Assembly (NCBI GenBank): GCA_003550305.1
Contig: QKYT01001439.1
Coordinates: forward strand, 1 to 11,647
From: Glomus cerebriforme
Taxonomy: Eukaryota > Glomeromycota > Glomeromycetes > Glomerales > Glomeraceae
DNA length: 11,647 nucleotides
Direction: 5' to 3'
The notes under the pieces are model-generated. The model did not search any database, had not been told where the DNA came from, and worked only from the letters and a program-made list of their open reading frames with translations. Made by a program: the position numbers and the translations under genes. Positions 1 through 8,161 of this stretch are shown here, in pieces (the stretch's first letter is position 1; each line of letters starts with the position of its first letter).

Positions 1-60
1 GACCCATCCCTACCTGTAACCCGTGGGTACTGGTAGAAAATTACTGGCTAGTTTATTATA
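1..60. repeat. GC-richer foldback at left edge
   Basis: The first 36 bases are much richer in G+C than the surrounding sequence. They hold an imperfect inverted repeat: CTACCTGTAACCC (10-22) faces GGGTACTGGTAG (25-36) across a 2-nt spacer. A direct repeat follows, TACTGGTAG (28-36) and TACTGGCTAG (42-51). This looks like the cut end of a dispersed repeat or a transposon terminus that continues to the left of the window. The family is not identified. Confidence 0.45.
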
Positions 61-410
61 AATTTTGTGCAAAAGAAATCTATCTCTTATTCGACCAAGA
101 AATATAAGAAAAAAGTTATTAATAATTTACATATAAACAAATTACATATTTTTCACGGCTTTTTAGTATGTCATCAAATTTTTTTGAATATTACATAATA
201 ATTAATTATTAGTTAGAATTAACTATATTTGAAAGTATAAAATAATAAGTGAAGTAAAAAGCAATGAAAAAGACAGTATAAATAATAATATTAATAAAAT
301 TATTAAACAGAATTAAAATACATATACAAGTCTATACCATTTTTGAAAATAGTAATAACCATTTTTTAATGTAAAATCGATCGTTAAAAGATAGTTTTTT
401 TTTTATGATT
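61..410. other. AT-rich spacer, no gene seen
   Basis: This stretch is A+T-dominated and has stops in all frames. I recognise no protein fragment, RNA gene or clear repeat in it. It precedes the F-box remnant and could contain that gene's former promoter, but no TATA box or initiator can be assigned with confidence. Confidence 0.5.
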
Positions 411-414
411 ATTT

Positions 415-1411
415 TATTATCCCAACTCAATCCTAATTGTCAATCAATTATTTGTCACGCTGCGCCAAAAGGGCAAAAGGCTCTATGTAATGTTTATCAC
501 ACAATTCATTTAGTACAATGGCTTTTAAATTAATCGTCATTGGTGTAAAATTTCTATTAGAATTTTATGGAGGAATATTTTAAATTATAATTTTTACAAA
601 CATCAACTGAGAACGGCATTAACAATTCTTAATACATTTGATAGCTTGTCTTCCCGATGAATCAAAAGAATTCTTATTCAAGAAAGAAATTTTTATTTCA
701 ACAAATACTTCAAAACTACCACTGTTTAATTATCCAGCATTTTGCTCAAATTACAGTATTTATCAATTAATTAATATCCTCTTAAAGAAAATCTTATTAC
801 ATTGAAAAGTCTCTCAGAAGATCAAACTTTAATCTTAAATGAAGTTTTTAAAATTTTATAAATCAAATTTCTTCCTTGAAGAAATTGAAATTCAATATAT
901 TATGTAATTTAAATTTTAATAATACCTCTTTTACTCATTTTTTTGAAGCAAGAGATCATTTAACAGACCTTTCAGAATTACATTGTAATTCAGGTCTTCC
1001 TTTTGAATTTTTTTCAAATATGTCATAATTTACAATCACATTAGTCATTATGGAAATTCAAAGATTTCAAATGAGTTAAAAGAATTAATTTCTTTACAAA
1101 ATAATTCGCTCACGTGGCTGACTTATTCTAGCTGCCGAAGAACTTTTTTACTTCTTTCTTTCTCATTCACTTCACTCCTTCAATTCTAAAGAAAAAGCTA
1201 TTTCCTATCCTCTTATTCCTTCAATATGAGTGAAATATTTTCAATATCTCTTTTAAAATTAACATTCCTGAAGAATTTGGTTTGTCAAGAGAACATTTTT
1301 CTTTTGATAATCCCGGTAAAAAGTGGTCAAACTTTATAAAGGACTTTTTGTATTTTAGGATTTATTGATGAATACGAAATAGATGAATTTGGACAGCTTG
1401 ATAATAATTAG
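415..1411 (+). pseudogene. F-box protein pseudogene, Glomeromycotina expanded family
   Basis: Several fragments in shifting frames match the layout of the large F-box family of arbuscular mycorrhizal fungi. F-box proteins normally recruit substrates to SCF ubiquitin ligases. The fragments come in the expected order. LSQLNPNCQS lies at about 415, where the F-box begins. NRHWCKISIRILWRN (532-576) is the typical end of the F-box motif, with its W-C and I-L-W pattern. The linker ESKEFLFKKEIFIST and LPLFNYPAFC follows at about 660-745. LTDLSELHCNSGLPFEFF at about 958-1016 resembles the LRR-like part. Towards the end come INIPEEFGLSREHFSF (from 1258) and FIDEYEIDEFGQLDNN (1361-1408), which I do not recognise and which could belong to another gene. 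Multiple stops and frameshifts separate the pieces and no long ORF survives, so this is a dead copy. The exact ends are uncertain. Confidence 0.7.
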
Positions 1412-2044
1412 TGATAAGGATGTTCGTAAGAGCAACGATATTTTTGATTCGTTGTGCAGTTATTCATTTCTTAAAATAAATAAAAAAAATATACTCAATT
1501 TGATGTTATTCTTCCAGGATTTCTAAAAATCCATATGTAAATTATTTTTAATATTTATTAAATATTATTTGTTTGATTAATTTATGGTTAAATTCCTATG
1601 GTAAAATCTTTTTAAAGAAAAAGATAAACATTAGATTTGCTCCAATTATCTTAAAAATTAGGATTGATTTTATTGTAGCTAAGTTACACACAATTAGTAG
1701 ATAAAACTGATTTTCTAATCCGAATACTATACAAGGATCTGTTATTCATGCATAATTTTTCATGTGAACAAATAAAAAATCGTATTGTCTCCTAATAGAT
1801 GATATGCGGGTGTTTAGAAATTTTGATTAATCTATCAATTAGTTAGAAAACATGACGTACTGTATAAAAGTAGAAAATTTCAATAAATATTGAAACGTAA
1901 GAAATTTGCATGGCGTGATTCATCATGCTTAATTTATTATTGTAGCTATCATAATATTGGTAAATTTGACTCATTTTTATATTTTTAATATTCTTAGATA
2001 TATAAATACCCTATTTTTTTGCATTTTTTAACCTACTTTTTCTT
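1412..2044. other. AT-rich spacer, no gene recognised
   Basis: No coding fragment can be named here. The part from about 1740 may belong to the retrotransposon upstream flank. ATGTGAACAAAT followed by A-rich sequence (about 1763-1782) recurs at about 5425-5444, before the second element. TTAATTTATTATTGTA occurs near 1930 and again near 5499. A perfect palindrome lies at 1878-1895. Confidence 0.4.
1878..1895. repeat. Short perfect inverted repeat
   Basis: TTTCAATA (1878-1885) and TATTGAAA (1888-1895) are exact reverse complements separated by AA. In such AT-rich DNA a palindrome this size can arise by chance, and no function is implied. Confidence 0.5.
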
Positions 2045-2190
2045 TTTAAAACTACTCCCCTTAAACTCCCTCCTCTTAACTTCCTTATACTGTATATAGA
2101 GGTCTTCCTCGTATCAGGCAAGGAAAAACCAGTCAGATAGTTGAGTCTCTCCTAACTAGCTGGTTTGGTTTAGGTTAGAATTCCCTCTTT
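2045..2190 (+). repeat. Promoter-like hairpin monomer, copy 1
   Basis: This is copy 1 of a unit of roughly 110-145 bp found three times in the window. It opens with a C/T-rich tract (AAAACTACTCC, then TTAAACTCCCTC), followed by CTTCCTTATACTGTATAT, TCAGGCAAGGAA and an inverted repeat. The arms of that repeat are AACCAG-TCAG-ATAG (2127-2140) and CTAACTAGCTGGTT (2152-2165). The unit ends with TTAGAATTCCCT. It sits directly upstream of retrotransposon ORF remnants. Pyrimidine tracts plus a TATA-like core are common in fungal promoters, so I infer a 5' UTR promoter monomer of a non-LTR element. The element assignment rests on the RT remnants downstream. Confidence 0.65.
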
Positions 2191-2723
2191 ATTTCCTTAT
2201 ACACTGTATTGATTATTTTAATTATGAGCCCATGTAATACCGACACCCATACAGATATAGACATGTCAAAAGTAAAGATTCAATGAATTTCAAATTTTCA
2301 CCCTAACCAGTATCTCCTCCAGTACGGCCAATATTTCTGAATTTCTGCAACAAAAACTTTATAACTCAGTCAGTATACAGATGATGAGAAGTCATTAAGA
2401 ATAAAAAATACACAACAGGAGATAGATGAACCAACCTTTATCTTGGAAATCTAAACTGGAACTTCATCAGGAATTGAAAAAGTTAGCAGTGTTTAATGAT
2501 TGGAGTGGAGAAATAAGGAGTTTACTCAGCATCAATTAAACAATAAAAAAACTAGGAAAAAAACACCTCTTCTGAGCAATTAAACCCCACTCTCATATAG
2601 ATTTCACCTGTAATAATTATAGAGAGAAATTTCGCGAAAAGTTTGCCAACTATTTCTTCGGCTAACCATCCTTTACATCCTTTACCATTGGTTATTGCTC
2701 CTTTATCAAGTGGAAATTTTTTT

Positions 2724-2900
2724 TTGATGGAACACTATGGGAAATGAAAGAAGAAAATAGGATTAGGTTATAGAATGGAAATGATCAAACAAATTAGTTT
2801 AACAAAAAGAACAAGCCAATATATGAAGATAACATTAAATAATATTGCTTTTATGGATGGGTTGAATAATAAAAATGAATCGTGAAAATTAATAATGATG
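2724..2900 (+). pseudogene. Reverse transcriptase palm fragment with mutated FMDD box
   Basis: Two frames together give the palm region of a LINE reverse transcriptase. FFDGTLWEMKEEN resembles the 'F-Y-D-P-L-L' stretch before the active site. A shift near 2760 then gives LGYRMEM, and NIAFMDGLN follows at 2841-2867. In this family the catalytic box reads A-F-M-D-D, the counterpart of Y-x-D-D. Here the second aspartate codon is GGG (2859-2861), so the box is AFMDG and would not bind catalytic metal properly. Together with the frameshift and stops, this marks a dead copy. The family assignment is from pattern recognition only. Confidence 0.6.
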
Positions 2901-3305
2901 TAGAGAAATAAAATTTAAAATAATTAAAAAGTAAACAAAGTTTGTTGTGAAAATTATGAAGGATAAACAAATAATATAGAAACAAATACTAGAACATTAT
3001 ATGAAGAATTGGGTGTACGGATAAATGACATTAAAGAAATGGATATAAAAACAAAATTAGAATTGAACAAATAGATATACAGTATAATAATTTAGAATAA
3101 ATAGTTAGTTCAGAAAACATAGAAAACATAGTTATAATATTAAATTGGTTTATTACTTAGAATTTTTTGACTTTATTTTTTATAATTTATGTAATTATCA
3201 TCAAATTTATTATAATAAAACATAATAAAACAATAAATTTCTAGTTTACTTTTTTGTTTATTTCTTAATCTGGTCCGAATTACAATATAAACTAAATAAT
3301 AACTT

Positions 3306-3372
3306 TGGCTAAAATTTCGTTAATTCTGGCCAAAATAATAATGCCCCACCGTTTTTTTTTTAAAAAAAAAAA
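3306..3372. repeat. TGGCYAAAAT direct repeat and T10-A11 palindrome
   Basis: TGGCTAAAAT (3306-3315) and TGGCCAAAAT (3327-3336) form a spaced direct repeat. They are followed by CCCCACCG and then ten T and eleven A (3352-3372), a perfect self-complementary homopolymer junction. This could be the 3' end or insertion scar of a repeat, or replication slippage. No family is named. Confidence 0.4.
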
Positions 3373-3776
3373 TGAAAAATGAATTAAAATTTGGCAGTTT
3401 TTTTTTATTTGATTAACCTATTTTTCTTACTTTTGCAATAAATAAAAACTTTCTTTTTCAATTTTATAAATTTATATTATTATGACAAATTGTTATTAGT
3501 TCAAAATATTTCAGATTGCATGACAACAATATATTAAACCCTTAATAATAAATAAATTATTGAACTATGGATTTAACAAAAAAAAAATACTGAAGAGCTA
3601 TGGTGTACAACTGATTAGCATCAAGTATTAGAATGGATACCTTATGATCGGTTTTATTGTATTGAATATATTACAAAAGGTGGGTTTGGCAAAGTGTATA
3701 AAGCAAATTGGATTGATGAATATATTCGTAAATGGGATAAAATTGGAAAAAATGTAAATGTGGTTTTATCAATGAG

Positions 3777-3854
3777 GTATAAATTAATTTATCATTTAAT
3801 GGAACTTTGAAAGATGATTTGCTAATTATTTATTTATAAAATGTTATATTTTAG
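3777..3854 (+). other. Intron 1 of the kinase pseudogene
   Basis: The donor GTATAA follows a FINE-coding exon end (ttt atc aat gag) and the acceptor is TTTTAG, giving 78 nt. A branch-point-like GCTAAT lies at 3821-3826, about 28 nt before the acceptor. Removal joins FINE to I-T-(stop)-H-H-K, matching the family pattern N-E-I-T-L-H-H-K. The splice signals have survived although the gene is dead. Confidence 0.7.
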
Positions 3855-4584
3855 ATTACATAACACCATAAAATTATGGATGAGTATACTCCTATTATTA
3901 AACTTTATGGAATAACTCAAAGAACCTTTGGTTTATGCAGAATATGGAAGTTTACGAGATTATTTAGATACGTAAGTTGGAAAGTTAGGATTAATAATTA
4001 TGAGTTAATACATCAAGATGGAAATATACTTTATAAATATAATGCAATGATAACTGATATAGGATTATGTAAACCTGCAGATTAGAAAAAAGTGTATATG
4101 GTGTTTTACCTTATATTGCTCCTGAAATTTTAAGAGGACAAACTTATACCAAAGCTGCTGATATTTATAGTTTTGGCATAATTATGTATGAAGTAATTTC
4201 TAGCTTATCTCCATACCATGATGTAAGCCCTGATATAAATTTGGCAATAAAAATCTGCCAATATTAAATTACCCCAATTGATAATTAAAAAATGTTTAGA
4301 TGGAATCGACCAACTGCAAATGATATTGAGATTTATGATATTTTAGATCAATGGCGTAGAGAACAATTGTATCATGAAAAATCAGAAAAAGTGAAGCAAA
4401 TTAAAGAAGCAGATGAAATTAATAATAAATTACAAACTAGTAGTGATACAATTTCTATTAGTTTGTCGTATTAAACACATTCAGAACATTCAGAATCTAT
4501 TTATACAAGTAGATTACTTAATTTTAATAATCTTATTGAACCAAAATTCTTGATGATTATTCATTATAAGCACAAAATATTCAG

Positions 4585-4666
4585 GTAAATAATTTTTTAT
4601 TTATTCAAAAAAAAACAAATTTAAATTAATTGAAAAGGTACTAATAAATTTTAATTTATTAAATAG
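4585..4666 (+). other. Intron 2 of the kinase pseudogene
   Basis: The donor is GTAAAT and the acceptor AAATAG, giving 82 nt. A near-consensus branch point TACTAAT lies at 4639-4645. Splicing joins KYS-E to SIRFDFTQLKIND, restoring the conserved kinase-tail motif across the junction. That continuity is the main evidence. Confidence 0.7.
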
Positions 4667-4868
4667 AATCTATCCGATTTGATTTTACTCAATTGAAAAT
4701 TAATGATAGTAAAATTTTAAATCTACATGATAACTTTATTTGCCAATATAATTATATAATTTTTATTTTTTTTTTTTAGATAAAAATAATGAATCTAAAG
4801 CAAGGATAAAATCTAGAGAAATTACAATATGAGGGCTATAAAAATAGACTTATCCTACCTATGTTTTA

Positions 4869-4921
4869 CTGTGCAGTGGCAAGAGTCTTGTATTACCATT
4901 TTTGTGATTGCCGCTTCACAG
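4869..4921. repeat. GC-richer hairpin downstream of kinase pseudogene
   Basis: CTGTGCAGTGGCAA (4869-4882) pairs with TTGCCGCTTCACAG (4908-4921): 12 Watson-Crick pairs, one G-T and one mismatch, around a 25-nt loop. It stands out as richer in G+C than its flanks. It may be a structured 3' UTR element of the former kinase transcript or a small repeat. No known RNA family is recognised. Confidence 0.55.
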
Positions 4922-5599
4922 ATTTACTATTGATCTAAATATAAAAATTAAGTAATTAATATTTCTGACTATCTGTTAGTATTTTGAACTGTAATTATAT
5001 ATTTTAAAAAAAAATTAATTTGATACTATACTATATCTATTAACTGCTGGTAACTGAATTATGGAGATAAATTATGTTGTGTTTTCAAATGGTTAATGAT
5101 TTTTCTTGTATTAGTTAAAATTTTGCTCCAGACTTAAAATGGTCCACATACGAGAAAATAATTTAAAATTTTCTGATCCTGAAATTTTTCAATTATCAGA
5201 CTACTCCAAAAAAAATTTATGTTTATGGTAGTAAATTATTTTAAAAACTTTTTATTAAACTATAGCTTTTAATTTAAATTTGAACAATAAGCGATAAGCG
5301 AAATTATTTTTAGCAGAGTTAAATAGTTATGACTTATGACATATGGTAGTTAATATGATGAAATACAGGTATCACTAATTAAGATAGTAATGAAATTATA
5401 ATATATGAGTAACGTTTTGACATGATGTGAACAAATGAAAAAATCATGTAATAAATCATTATTAATTTTGTATAATTTTCCCAAATATAGAAATGATTAA
5501 TTTATTATTGTATCATTATTATTTTTAAATATATATAAATATCATGGTATCTTTAATTATATTGTTATCATAATTTTATTTCCTCTCTACAATAATCTT
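4922..5599. other. AT-rich spacer, no gene recognised
   Basis: Stops occur in all frames and no protein family is visible. From about 5420 it may be upstream flank of retrotransposon remnant B, because ATGTGAACAAAT with trailing A-rich sequence, and TTAATTTATTATTGTA, recur before remnant A. A small inverted repeat ACATGAT/ATCATGT lies at 5420-5426 and 5443-5449. Confidence 0.4.
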
Positions 5600-5741
5600 T
5601 TTTAAAAACTACTCCATCTACTCTTCTCCCCTTCTAAACTCCCCCTTATCTTCCTTATACTGTATATGAGAATTTTCTCGTGTCAGGCAAGGAAAGCCGG
5701 TCAGATAGTTGAGTATCTCCTATCTGGCTGGTTGGTTTTTT
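5600..5741 (+). repeat. Promoter-like hairpin monomer, copy 2
   Basis: This is copy 2 of the monomer. After the C/T tract and CTTCCTTATACTGTATATG it contains GAGAA-TT-TTCTC (5668-5679), nested between TTCCTT and AAGGAA. It then has GCCGGTCAGATAG (5696-5708), which pairs along all 13 positions (three G-T pairs) with CTATCTGGCTGGT (5720-5732) over an 11-nt loop. This is the best-preserved hairpin of the three copies. Confidence 0.7.
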
Positions 5742-5860
5742 TTCCTCCTTTAAACTCCCTCTTAACTTCCTTATACTGTATATGATATTTTCTCATTTCA
5801 GGCAAGGAAAGCCGGTCAGTATTTCCTAACTGGCTGGTTGGTTTAGATTAGAATTCCCTT
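5742..5860 (+). repeat. Promoter-like hairpin monomer, copy 3 (tandem)
   Basis: Copy 3 follows copy 2 directly, head to tail. It repeats TTAAACTCCCTCTTAACTTCC, the TATACTGTATATGA core, TCAGGCAAGGAAAGCCGGTCAG and CTAACTGGCTGGTTGG, and it ends in the same TTAGAATTCCCT as copy 1. The hairpin stem is shortened to nine pairs (GCCGGTCAG 5811-5819 with CTGGCTGGT 5830-5838) because the loop region has lost bases. Confidence 0.7.
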
Positions 5861-6359
5861 CTCACTTATTTCACTTAATTTTAAAAAATCCAGTAACTTT
5901 AAAGATACCATCTGTTAGCAAAGAAGTCCATTACCAATTGAAATACTAGCTGTGAAGTACTGAAACTTGAAACCTGCTTTTCCTAAAAAGAAGATAATTA
6001 AGATATGATGGAATTTAACAAAACAAACTGATGATAAAGAAACAATTTTATTAATGAAAAATGGAGAAACAAAATATATAAAACAGAAAAAAAGAAGGTG
6101 CAGTGGTCGTATTAGACTTTTTTAAACAGTGAAGACAAAAGGATCTAAGGATAACACAAATATACAGTACAATTTGTGATAACAAGAAGGCAACAAAATT
6201 AGATAAATGGGTGAATAAAGAATTGATGATTGATGAAGACTAAAGAAATCATTGAAAATGAAAATTTCAATAAGAAGAAATGGGAAGAAAGTTGAAACAG
6301 AAATGTACATGAAAGAAATTAAAAAAACAATTTGTGGAAAAAATATAGAAATAATGAAA

Positions 6360-6500
6360 ATTATACCGACAGAAAATAAGAAAGTGCCAGGACTATCGGG
6401 AGATTACTTATGAAGTGTGAAAAAGAAGTGAGAATTATTGAGAAAATAATGAATGCAATAATTGAATAAAAATACCCAAAAAACTGGAAAAAAGGAACAA
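6360..6500 (+). pseudogene. Reverse transcriptase N-terminal fragment
   Basis: KVPGLSGDYL (6381-6410) matches the K-(A/V)-P-G-x-S-G-I-x-Y motif that opens LINE reverse transcriptases and ends at a TGA (6411). In another frame comes IIEKIMNAIIE, a stop (6467-6469), then KYPKNWKKG (6470-6496), the counterpart of the 'x-I-P-x-x-W-K-x-(G/A)' motif upstream of the 'RPI' box. The order and spacing fit RT motifs 0-2. Two frames and stops show it is inactive. Confidence 0.6.
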
Positions 6501-6760
6501 GAAATAAAATAAGTCCTATGAAGTGTATGAAAAAATAAAGATGTGATAAGTTAGAAATGTTAGAAATAGAAAGAATAATGATGTAAGTTAGAAAAAAATA
6601 GAAAATGGAAAAAGTATAACAAAATTATATGAGTGGAGGGTATTAAATAATGTCGGAAATTGCTGATAAAACAATAAAACAATATTTGGATAACAATTAG
6701 CTAGTAGAATTAATTTAGATTTGTTAAGATAGAATAGATTATAGACATTTAATTAAACTG

Positions 6761-7925
6761 AAAATTTTATTTTTTATTTTTAAAATAATCAAATAAACAA
6801 TTTATTTTATCTAAAATTATTTTTTTATTTATTAAAATAATCAATATAAATTGATTAATTTCTATTGTCACTATTATCATGTTAAATATTATTTCATGAA
6901 TCGTACAATTTAGTGGATAATTTGTATTATTTTTAACTTTAAATGCATTAATATCTTCCATAAGTACAGTATCTTTGCATAGAATACCATGTTGTTACAA
7001 GTGAGAATTCCATCAAATTTCATCAATGGATTTTTGTGGAATCATACATTGTTTGTTTGTTGAAAATTTTTAAAGACGCTGCCAGTATATTGTTATTGAG
7101 ATTTTTTCTACAGTATTAAAGTTTACGACTATTTTATTCTATCCAGAGTATTAATAGATTGTAGAATTAACTTTTCTTTATTTTCTGGCTGGTAATTTTT
7201 TTCTTTAAGATTAAATCGTACGAATTTATTTTTACTAATCTGATCAGAAATACTAAAAAATAATGTGGACCAGACCAAATTTAGATCTGAACATAGGGAA
7301 ATAATAAATGGTATTAGGCTTGGGTGGGAAATATCATTATGGAAGAAAAATATTTGATTTAATCAAATAGGATCAACTGTAATAACCAATCTAATGATGA
7401 TTCTTGGCAACCGACCGAAAAAACAAATTTTCTCAAAGGCCGAACAATTATTTATTTACCAAAACTACTGATTTTTTATTTAAGACAATTTTATGTAAGG
7501 TGTTGCTAAATTCTCATGAGTTTGTATATAAAAGTAATAATAGAAAATTTTACATTTGTCAAAATAATTTATTTAAGGAAAAAAATAAAGAACTGTTTAA
7601 TGTAGGGATGATAAATAATTACAGGTTTATTTAAATAAAGCGGATTGCTTGGAATAAAACAATGTTTAGTTTATTCAGTTTTACAGTAATAATAGACATT
7701 TTTAAAATATCATAATAGTAAATTACGAAATTACAAGAATTCACAGTAGAGATGATTAAAAGTTTGCAAAACAATAAAGATGAAAAGATTATCACTCCTA
7801 AATGTTTATTATCAAATTATTGTAATCATTAAAAATACAAATACAAACAATTTTTTTGTTTACGCGAGTAAAAAATTGAACAAGTTTTTTTAATAAAAAA
7901 ATGTTTTTGCAATAACATATAAATC
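6761..7925. other. Gene-poor AT-rich stretch
   Basis: I recognise no protein family. Short open stretches exist, the longest being 76 codons at 7404-7634, but they lack family motifs and have the composition expected of random AT-rich sequence. Near 7263 TGTGGACCAGACCAAATTT resembles CTGGTCCGAATT near 3270 and TGGTCCACATA near 5142, perhaps traces of one dispersed repeat. A palindrome lies at 7351-7369. Confidence 0.45.
7351..7369. repeat. Perfect 9-bp-arm palindrome
   Basis: TATTTGATT (7351-7359) and AATCAAATA (7361-7369) are exact reverse complements with a single T between. It may be chance in this composition. Confidence 0.5.
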
Positions 7926-7989
7926 ATTTCGACTGGATAATTTAATTACCATATAGAAAGTATAGTCCATTAAATTATCCGACCGAAAT
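7926..7989. repeat. 64-bp foldback with 21-nt arms
   Basis: Left arm 7926-7946 (ATTTCGACTGGATAATTTAA plus T) and right arm 7969-7989 match as an inverted repeat at 18 of 21 positions. The 12-bp inner part GGATAATTTAAT/ATTAAATTATCC is perfect, around a 22-nt loop. It lies about 170 bases beyond the stop of the - strand Sel1 gene. It could be a tiny MITE-like element or an RNA hairpin downstream of that transcript. It lies beyond the candidate poly(A) signal, which argues slightly against its being in the mature 3' UTR. Confidence 0.65.
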
Positions 7990-8091
7990 TAATATCATTA
8001 TACCGTATGTTACATAAATTTAAAACAAATTTATTTTGTAAACTTCAGAACTTGAAAGAAATATGATGGTTTTTAGGATAAGTTATATTCT

Positions 8092-8097
8092 TTTATT
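8092..8097 (-). terminator. Candidate poly(A) signal of Sel1-repeat gene
   Basis: On the - strand this reads AATAAA, about 65 nt past the TGA stop of the Sel1 gene. That is a normal distance for a short fungal 3' UTR. AATAAA is frequent by chance in such AT-rich DNA, so confidence is limited. Confidence 0.4.
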
Positions 8098-8161
8098 AAT
8101 AAATTTTAAAAGTTTATCACTACATAACAAAAAAAAAAATTCAATCATATTAAAAATACTT

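Larger units (their letters stand above)
2045..3240 (+). mobile_element. Non-LTR retrotransposon remnant A, internally deleted
   Basis: The remnant begins with the 5' monomer. A short ORF1-like piece follows (open 2291-2395, including SISSSTANISEFLQQ). There are further broken frames at about 2430-2650, then reverse transcriptase palm sequence at about 2724-2900. Most of a LINE (endonuclease and RT fingers) is missing, so the element is a deletion derivative with many stops. Fragments after the palm, such as TRTLYEELGVRINDIKEM (about 2990-3043), may be the RT thumb or C-terminal region. The 3' end is unclear. I place it near 3240, where A/T-rich sequence begins, but this is a guess. The clade within LINEs is not assigned. 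Confidence 0.6.
3589..4740 (+). pseudogene. TKL-type protein kinase pseudogene with two introns
   Basis: All parts of a glomeromycotan TKL-like kinase appear in order but in several frames. TEELWCTTD (3589) is followed by a stop. VLEWIPYDRF and the glycine loop GGFGKVYKANW come next, then an intron, then HHKIMDEYTPIIKLYGITQ (starting after a TAA that replaces a leucine codon). EPLVYAEYGSLRDYLDT (3922-3972) is in another frame. SWKVRINN and LIHQDGNIL form a shortened catalytic loop, then ITDIGLCKPAD is the DFG-equivalent. VYGVLPYIAPEILRG and AADIYSFGIIMYEVIS are the APE and helix F regions. RPTANDIEIYDILDQW ends the kinase fold, and the tail IYTSRLLNFNNL runs across a second intron to SESIRFDFTQLKIND. 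The VLK lysine segment is deleted, HRD is HQD with residues lost, and stops and frameshifts abound. It cannot encode an active kinase. Confidence 0.85.
5600..6760 (+). mobile_element. Non-LTR retrotransposon remnant B
   Basis: Two tandem 5' monomers are followed by about 900 bases of broken coding sequence. The recognisable part is the N-terminal RT region at about 6360-6500. No palm or endonuclease is seen. The order (monomer, then RT pieces) mirrors remnant A, so both probably come from one family. Where A keeps the palm, B keeps the early RT segment. The right boundary near 6760 is approximate, set where A/T-rich sequence without any recognisable fragment begins. Confidence 0.55.

Noticed and set aside
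3972..3978. GTAAGT as a third kinase intron donor
   Set aside because: The next recognisable residues (SWK) follow within two bases, so a small deletion explains the break better than an intron, and no acceptor is placed suitably.
5640..5860. tRNA-derived SINE reading of the monomers
   Set aside because: The nested stems and a GGTTAGAATTCC-like segment faintly recall a tRNA B box, but no convincing A box or cloverleaf could be drawn, and the units sit before RT remnants.
6122..6310. 62-codon open frame on the - strand
   Set aside because: It lies antisense to the retrotransposon remnant B coding strand. It is probably a shadow.
6767..6961. 64-codon open frame on the - strand
   Set aside because: Low-complexity Ile/Asn/Lys composition with no recognisable domain. 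Such lengths arise by chance here.
7404..7634. 76-codon open frame on the + strand
   Set aside because: It is Asn/Lys/Phe-rich as expected of random AT-rich DNA, has no family motif and no supporting neighbours, so it is not called as a gene.
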